A DNA stretch of 19,054 nt from Burkholderiaceae bacterium. GTDB taxonomy: Bacteria; Pseudomonadota; Gammaproteobacteria; Burkholderiales; Burkholderiaceae_E. Below, piece after piece: positions 14,740-19,054 of this stretch; position 1 is the stretch's first letter, and every line of letters starts with the position of its first letter. Under the pieces are notes generated by a model. That model made no database searches and was not told where the DNA came from. It worked only from the letters and a program-made list of their open reading frames with translations. The stretch is taken from NCBI GenBank assembly GCA_016710525.1, contig JADJVQ010000063.1:1-19054 (forward strand), read 5' to 3'. The position numbers and the translations under genes are program-made.

Positions 14740-14846
14740 GGCGACGATGGTAGCGGACCCCTTCCAGTGCTCCGGCCGGCGCCGACGCAATTCTCGACAT
14801 CCGATCGCACAACCATGCGTCGGCTCGGTCGGCGGGGGCGCGCAGA

Positions 14847-14888
14847 GGCTCAGCCGGCGCGGCCGCGTCCTGGCTCAGCCGGCGCGGC
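14847..14888. repeat. Direct repeat duplicating the 3' end of the SDR gene
   Basis: GGCTCAGCCGGCGCGGC occurs at 14847-14863 and again at 14872-14888, a period of 25 bases. The second copy contains the SDR stop codon, so the last five codons and stop exist twice. It looks like a small tandem duplication. Confidence 0.8.
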
Positions 14889-15642
14889 GCGCGATGGGAT
14901 TGTCGGACTTGAACATCGGGTATTCGCGTTCGTTCCAGAAGACCTTGCCGCTGGGCCCGCCCGCCGGCAGTGTCGCCAGCAGGCGCGCCGTCGGGTAGGT
15001 CACCTCGGGCAACTGCATCTCGGGGCGGTCACGTCCCCAGATCGCGGTGCGGGTGGGCCCCGGGATCAGCATGTTCACGAGGATGTCGGCATCGGACACC
15101 TCTTTGGCCGTCACCCGCGAGGCGGCCCACATCGCCGCCTTGGCCGCGGCGTAGGCCGACGTGCGCGCCACGTCGACTTCAGCGTTGCGCGAGATGGTGT
15201 TGACGATGCGCCCCGTTCCCTGCCCCCGCATGACCGGAATCGCCGCGCGCATGCCGTTGATGCAACCGAACAGATGGACAGCGATGTGGCGCTCGAAGGC
15301 GCCATCGGGCGCTCCTTCGACCGTCTGGTTGTAGGCCAGGCCGGCGTTGTTGAACAGCGCGTCAAGGCGACCGGTCTGGCGCACCGCGTGATCGATCATG
15401 GCCTTGACCTGCGCCGCATCGGCGACATCGACCACGAACGGGTGCACCCCCAGCGGCGCCAGTTGTGCCAGTCCGGCGGCGTTGATGTCGGCCGCCACCA
15501 CGGTGGCGCCATCGGCCACGAACCCGTGCACCCAGGCACGCCCGATGCCGCTGGCCGCTCCGGTGATGACCACCGTCCGGCCTGCCAAGGCACCAGGCAT
15601 TCCGCTCGGCTCGGCGCTCATCAGTCCCCATGGCGTCGTCAT
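14875..15642 (-). CDS. Short-chain dehydrogenase/reductase (SDR)
   Basis: This 255-residue classical SDR has the cofactor motif TGAASGIG at 27-34, Asp-containing VVAADINAAGL suggesting NAD(H) preference, NNAG at 98-101, and the catalytic Ser151 (NTISRNAE), Tyr164 and Lys168 (YAAAK). The substrate loop follows MLIPGPTRTAIWG. It would oxidise a secondary alcohol to a ketone or the reverse. The ATG at 15642 overlaps the monooxygenase stop as ATGA, so the two are probably translationally coupled; a functional pair in which the SDR supplies the ketone that the monooxygenase oxidises is a reasonable inference. An ATG at 15621 is a possible shorter start. Confidence 0.93.
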   Translation of the reverse strand: MTTPWGLMSAEPSGMPGALAGRTVVITGAASGIGRAWVHGFVADGATVVAADINAAGLAQLAPLGVHPFVVDVADAAQVKAMIDHAVRQTGRLDALFNNAGLAYNQTVEGAPDGAFERHIAVHLFGCINGMRAAIPVMRGQGTGRIVNTISRNAEVDVARTSAYAAAKAAMWAASRVTAKEVSDADILVNMLIPGPTRTAIWGRDRPEMQLPEVTYPTARLLATLPAGGPSGKVFWNEREYPMFKSDNPIARRAG

Positions 15643-17480
15643 CGGGCGGCCTGGTCCGGCATCGCCGTGAGCTCCAGCCCCGGCATCGTGCCGTCCTGGC
15701 GCCACTTGTCCAGCATCCGGATGAACACCATCGGCCCGCGCCAGAACTGGGAGTTGCGCGCGGTGCGCTCGTTGGGCCTGCCCTCGTTGTTGTAGTAGCC
15801 CGGAGTGCACTCGTTCAGGAAGGGCTGGCGGGCGCGCGACAGCTTGACGATGGTGTCGACCCATTCGGCTTCGGCCTGCGCACTGGCTTCCAGCGTGCGC
15901 ACTTTGCGCGCCTTCACCTCGCGGATGATGTGGCCGATGTGGCGCGACTGCTCGTCCAGCATGTGCTGGAAGTTGGCGCTCTGCCCGGACTGCTGCGTTG
16001 TCATCACGAACAGGTTGGGAAAGCCCCGGCTGAACAGGCCGTGGAAGGTCGATGCGCCGCCCTTCCATTTGTACGTCAGCGTGAGGCCGCCGCGGCCGCG
16101 CACTTCGAAGCCCAGGCGCCGTGTGAAATCGGTGCCGACTTCGAACCCGGTGCCGAAGATCAGGCAGTCGAGCGGATATTCGTTGCCGTCCACGACCACG
16201 CCGCGCTCGGTGATCCGCTCCACCCCCTTGCCCCGGGTGTCGACCAGGTGCACGTTGGGCCGATTGAACGTGTCCAGGTACTGGTCGTGGAAGCACGGCC
16301 GCTTGCAGAACTGGTTGTACCAGGGCTTGAGCGCCTCGGCGGTTGCGCGGTCCTTGACCACCGCATCGACGCGCGCCCGCACGCGCTCCATCTTCTGGTA
16401 GTCGGCGATCTGCACCAGTTCGTCGGTATTCTCGACCGCGGCGCCGTTGGCAGGCTGACGGCGCGCGGCCAGCAGGATGGTGGTGATCAGATCGGTCCAG
16501 CCGTCGTTGACCAGGTCCACCTCGAAGCGGCCACCGGAGATCACGGTGGTGAAGTTGTCCATGCGCTCGCGCTGCCATCCGGGCTTCAGGCTGCGAACCC
16601 AGTCGGGGTCGGTGGGACGGTCGTTGCGCACGTCCACCGAGGACGGGGTGCGCTGGAACACGAACAGCTCGCCGGCGCCCGCGCCCAGGTGCGGCACGCA
16701 TTGCACCGCTGTCGCGCCGGTGCCGATGATGCCGACGCGCTTGTCCTTCAGGCCGTTCAGACCGCCGCTGGAGTCGCCGCCGGTGTAGGCATAGTCCCAG
16801 CGGCTGGTGTGAAAGCTGTGGCCCTTGAAGCTGTCCACCCCCGGGATGCCGGGCAGCTTGGGCAGGTTCAGTGGCCCGCCGGCCAGCACGACGAAGCGCG
16901 CCCGCAAGGCATCGTGACGATCGGTGGTGACCAGCCAGCGGTCTTCATCCTCGAGCCAGCGCATGTCGGTGATGACGGTCTGGAACAGCGCCGACGGGTA
17001 CAGGTTGAAATGCCGGCCGATGCGACGCGAGTGCTCGAGGATCTCGGGCGCGCGGGCGTACTTGCCCACCGGCATGTAGCCGGTCTCTTCGAGCAGCGGC
17101 AGGTAGATGTAGCTTTCGGTATCGCAGGCCGCACCGGGATAGCGGTTCCAGTACCAGGTGCCGCCGAAGTCGCCGCCCTTCTCGATGATGCACAGGTCTT
17201 CGACTCCCGCGGCCCGCAGTCGCGCCGACGCCAGCAGGCCGCCGAACCCGCCGCCCACCACCAGTGCCTCGACCTCGCGGACCACCGGCGCCCGCGTGAA
17301 GGCGGGATCGGCGTAGGGGTCTTCGAGGAAATGGGCGAAACGGCCGGTGATCTCGACGTACTGCTCGTTGCCATCGGCCCGCACGCGCCGGTCGCGTTCG
17401 AGGTCGTACTTCCTGCGCAGGGCCTTGGGGTCGAAGCCCAGGTCGTTGACGGTGGGCTGGTCTAATGCGCTGTCGGCCAT
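15639..17480 (-). CDS. Flavin-containing Baeyer-Villiger-type monooxygenase
   Basis: This 613-residue enzyme is a class B flavoprotein monooxygenase. It has a FAD Rossmann motif VVGGGFGG (about 75-81), IIEKGGDFGGTWYWNRYPGA, the Baeyer-Villiger fingerprint FKGHSFHTSRWD (FxGxxxHxxxW, 218-228), an NADPH Rossmann motif GIIGTGATAVQ (250-260) and a late CLIFGTGFEVGTDF. The N-terminal extension of about 70 residues (KALRRKYDLERDRRVRADGN) resembles larger BVMOs acting on big cyclic or aryl ketones. It would convert a ketone to an ester or lactone with NADPH and O2. The ATG at 17480 is the natural start by alignment with the family though it lacks a Shine-Dalgarno. It precedes the SDR with an ATGA overlap. 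Confidence 0.92.
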   Translation of the reverse strand: MADSALDQPTVNDLGFDPKALRRKYDLERDRRVRADGNEQYVEITGRFAHFLEDPYADPAFTRAPVVREVEALVVGGGFGGLLASARLRAAGVEDLCIIEKGGDFGGTWYWNRYPGAACDTESYIYLPLLEETGYMPVGKYARAPEILEHSRRIGRHFNLYPSALFQTVITDMRWLEDEDRWLVTTDRHDALRARFVVLAGGPLNLPKLPGIPGVDSFKGHSFHTSRWDYAYTGGDSSGGLNGLKDKRVGIIGTGATAVQCVPHLGAGAGELFVFQRTPSSVDVRNDRPTDPDWVRSLKPGWQRERMDNFTTVISGGRFEVDLVNDGWTDLITTILLAARRQPANGAAVENTDELVQIADYQKMERVRARVDAVVKDRATAEALKPWYNQFCKRPCFHDQYLDTFNRPNVHLVDTRGKGVERITERGVVVDGNEYPLDCLIFGTGFEVGTDFTRRLGFEVRGRGGLTLTYKWKGGASTFHGLFSRGFPNLFVMTTQQSGQSANFQHMLDEQSRHIGHIIREVKARKVRTLEASAQAEAEWVDTIVKLSRARQPFLNECTPGYYNNEGRPNERTARNSQFWRGPMVFIRMLDKWRQDGTMPGLELTAMPDQAAR

Positions 17481-17615
17481 GGAGGGTATCCGGGAGGATC
17501 CAGAAAAGGGGCCTGAGGGCGCGCTGGCGCACACCGCAGGACGGTCGACCTCAGTTTAGGTCGGCGCGCGATCGGCGGGTACGGGCGGACGGCCCGGATT
17601 GCAGGAAACGGCACC

Positions 17616-17633
17616 CCGCGCCGCGCGGCGCGG
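17616..17633. terminator. 18-bp perfect G+C palindrome after the NADH dehydrogenase gene
   Basis: CCGCGCCGCGCGGCGCGG is its own reverse complement and begins one base past the dehydrogenase stop codon. No T-run follows, so it may be a weak or factor-assisted terminator, or merely a GC-rich palindrome. The remaining 17481-17615 shows nothing I can name. Confidence 0.3.
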
Positions 17634-17634
17634 C

Positions 17635-18933
17635 TCAGTGCAGCTTGACCAGCGGGGTGCTGCGCTTGATCAGATAACGCGCCAGCGCGAGGACCCCGGT
17701 GCGCAGCGTGCCCAGCACCGCCTGGTGGTGCATCAGGTGCAGGCTGACGTACATCAGGCGCGCGAACAGGCCCTCGATGAACCAGCTGGCCCTCAGGGCG
17801 CCCATCAGGCTGCCGACCGAGGTCTGGCTGCCCATCGAGACCAGCGATCCGTAGTCGGTATAGACATAGGGATCGGCTGACGGAACCAGCCCCGCCGCTT
17901 CGCGCAGCAGACGCCGGCAGAGGTAATCGGCCTGCTGATGGGCGGCTTGCGCGCGCGGGGGAACCAGCTTCCCGTCGGCGCCCAGGCAGGCCGCGCAGTC
18001 GCCCAGCGCATAGACGCCCGCCGCCCCGCCGGTCACCTGCAGCCGGCCATCGACCTCCAGTTGACCCGCCCTGCTGACGGGCAGTCCAAGCGTGCCCAGA
18101 AAGGCCGGCGCCCTGATGCCCGCAGCCCAGACGCACAGGTCCGCGGGATAGCGATGGCCGTTCGCATCCTCGACCTGGTGCTCGTCGATCCGGATGACCC
18201 GGCAGCCGGTGACGACGCTGACATGGCGCTGCGCCAGCAGCGCGGCAGCCGCCTTGGACACCCGCTCGGGCAGCGGCGCCAGAATGCGCGGCCCGCCCTC
18301 GAGCAGCGTGATCGTGACGTCCCGGTTGGGATCGAGCTTGCGAAAGCCATAGGCCGCGTGCACGCCGCTGGCCTCGCGCAATTCGGCCGCCAGTTCGACC
18401 CCGGTCGCGCCGCCCCCGATGATCACGATGTCGATGCGCGCCTGCGGATCGTGGGCCTTGCGCAGTTCGGCCCGCGCCAGCAGCTTGAGCATGCCGAGCC
18501 GGAACCGTTCGGCATCCTCCGGCGCATTCAATGAGATGGTGTGTTCGGCGGCGCCCGGCACGCCGAAGTAGTTCGACGTGCTGCCCACGGCGATCACCAG
18601 CGTGCCGTAGGACAAGGTGCGTTCGGGAACCAGCTCGTCGCCCGACTCGTCCCGCGCGGCGCCGACGGTGAGGGTCTTCGCGGCGCAATCCAGTGCGGTC
18701 AGCGCGCCATAGACGAACGTGAAGCCGTTGTCGTGCGCCAGCATCTGATAGGACAGCCCCTCCTGGTGAATATCCAGCGTGCCGGCAGCCACCTCGTGCA
18801 GCGACGGTTTCCAGATGTGCGACAGTCGGGAATCCACCAGCGTGACCGCCGCCGGGCCCAGCCGCCGGCCAAGCTTGCAGACCAGTTCCAGCCCGCCGGC
18901 CCCGCCGCCGACGACCACGATGTTTGCCGCCAT
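17635..18933 (-). CDS. ndh: Type II NADH dehydrogenase-like NAD(P)/FAD oxidoreductase
   Basis: This 432-residue flavoprotein belongs to the NDH-2 family, which transfers electrons from NADH to quinone at the inner membrane without pumping protons. The FAD motif is IVVVGGGAGGLELVCKLG at the N-terminus, followed by HIWKPSLHEVAAGTLDI, LVIAVGSTSNYFGVPGA, a second Rossmann motif IVIIGGGATGVELAAEL, LCVWAAGIRAPAFL and VYALGDCAACLG. The C-terminus (LHLMHHQAVLGTLRTGVLAL then ARYLIKRSTPLVKLH) fits the amphipathic membrane-binding end. The ATG at 18933 is preferred, with AAGGG about seven bases upstream; a GTG at 18975 is an alternative adding 14 non-conserved residues. It may recycle NADH from the downstream dehydrogenase steps, but could be an unrelated housekeeping gene separated by 154 bases. 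Confidence 0.92.
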   Translation of the reverse strand: MAANIVVVGGGAGGLELVCKLGRRLGPAAVTLVDSRLSHIWKPSLHEVAAGTLDIHQEGLSYQMLAHDNGFTFVYGALTALDCAAKTLTVGAARDESGDELVPERTLSYGTLVIAVGSTSNYFGVPGAAEHTISLNAPEDAERFRLGMLKLLARAELRKAHDPQARIDIVIIGGGATGVELAAELREASGVHAAYGFRKLDPNRDVTITLLEGGPRILAPLPERVSKAAAALLAQRHVSVVTGCRVIRIDEHQVEDANGHRYPADLCVWAAGIRAPAFLGTLGLPVSRAGQLEVDGRLQVTGGAAGVYALGDCAACLGADGKLVPPRAQAAHQQADYLCRRLLREAAGLVPSADPYVYTDYGSLVSMGSQTSVGSLMGALRASWFIEGLFARLMYVSLHLMHHQAVLGTLRTGVLALARYLIKRSTPLVKLH

Positions 18934-19018
18934 GTCTGCCCTTGTGCGTGATTCGAGCGGGCTCGATTCACTCACAAACCCCGCACGCTTTCAATTGACG
19001 CCCGGCCGGATGCCCGAT

Positions 19019-19054
19019 CTAGGATCTCTTGAGGATCTCGCGGCCGATGATCAT
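19019..19054 (-). CDS. C-terminal fragment of a gene, possibly acyl-CoA dehydrogenase
   Basis: At the right edge the minus strand reads MIIGREILKRS and a TAG stop at 19019-19021. The IIGREIL ending is like the C-terminus of acyl-CoA dehydrogenases (which commonly end ...EIMKxIIGRxLL). Only twelve codons are visible, so this is a suggestion from the ending and from the catabolic context. Confidence 0.35.
   Translation of the reverse strand: MIIGREILKRS

Noticed and set aside
15630..17465. 611-codon plus-strand open frame opposite the monooxygenase
   Set aside because: The minus strand encodes a complete BVMO with all fingerprints; the plus frame shows only the usual mirror composition of GC-rich antisense frames.

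Overview
The window is high-GC DNA (with a few locally AT-richer patches) that reads like a betaproteobacterial chromosome, most plausibly Burkholderiales. This rests on the codon bias, the Tad locus architecture, the GloB type and the BVMO/citryl-CoA-lyase-like/HpaI mixture; no rRNA or tRNA is present to confirm it.

Left arm (1-4960, minus strand): part of a tad/Flp pilus assembly operon. In transcription order it holds the Flp prepilin, prepilin peptidase CpaA, an unusual winged-helix AAA+ ATPase, CpaB/RcpC and secretin CpaC/RcpA, which runs off the left edge. The genes are joined by ATGA overlaps. Nearly all carry single-base frameshifts (cpaA, the ATPase at least twice, cpaB, and the start of cpaC), although the encoded motifs are well preserved.

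Centre (4961-9431, plus strand): a divergent intergenic region, then a second tad unit: two TadE-type pseudopilins, a VWA-containing TadG, and two membrane PAP2-superfamily proteins coupled by an ATGA overlap. The first TadE is frameshifted at a run of nine T, which puts it in one continuous frame with the second. The second PAP2 protein resembles inositol-phosphorylceramide synthases.

9432-10162: a possible structured RNA with a Rho-independent terminator, then a small winged-helix protein and a strong hairpin terminator.

Right arm (10163-18975, minus strand): a catabolic-looking series with tight or overlapping junctions. In transcription order: type II NADH dehydrogenase, Baeyer-Villiger-type monooxygenase, SDR, hotdog thioesterase, a citrate-synthase-fold (citryl-CoA-lyase-like) protein, GloB-type metallo-hydrolase, Sel1-repeat protein, an unknown protein, HpcH/HpaI aldolase and a VOC-family protein. 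At the far right is a 12-codon fragment that resembles an acyl-CoA dehydrogenase C-terminus. Together the set suggests oxidation of an alicyclic ketone or alcohol and processing of the resulting CoA thioester, but the substrate cannot be read from the sequence. Unlike the left arm, the right arm shows no frameshifts.
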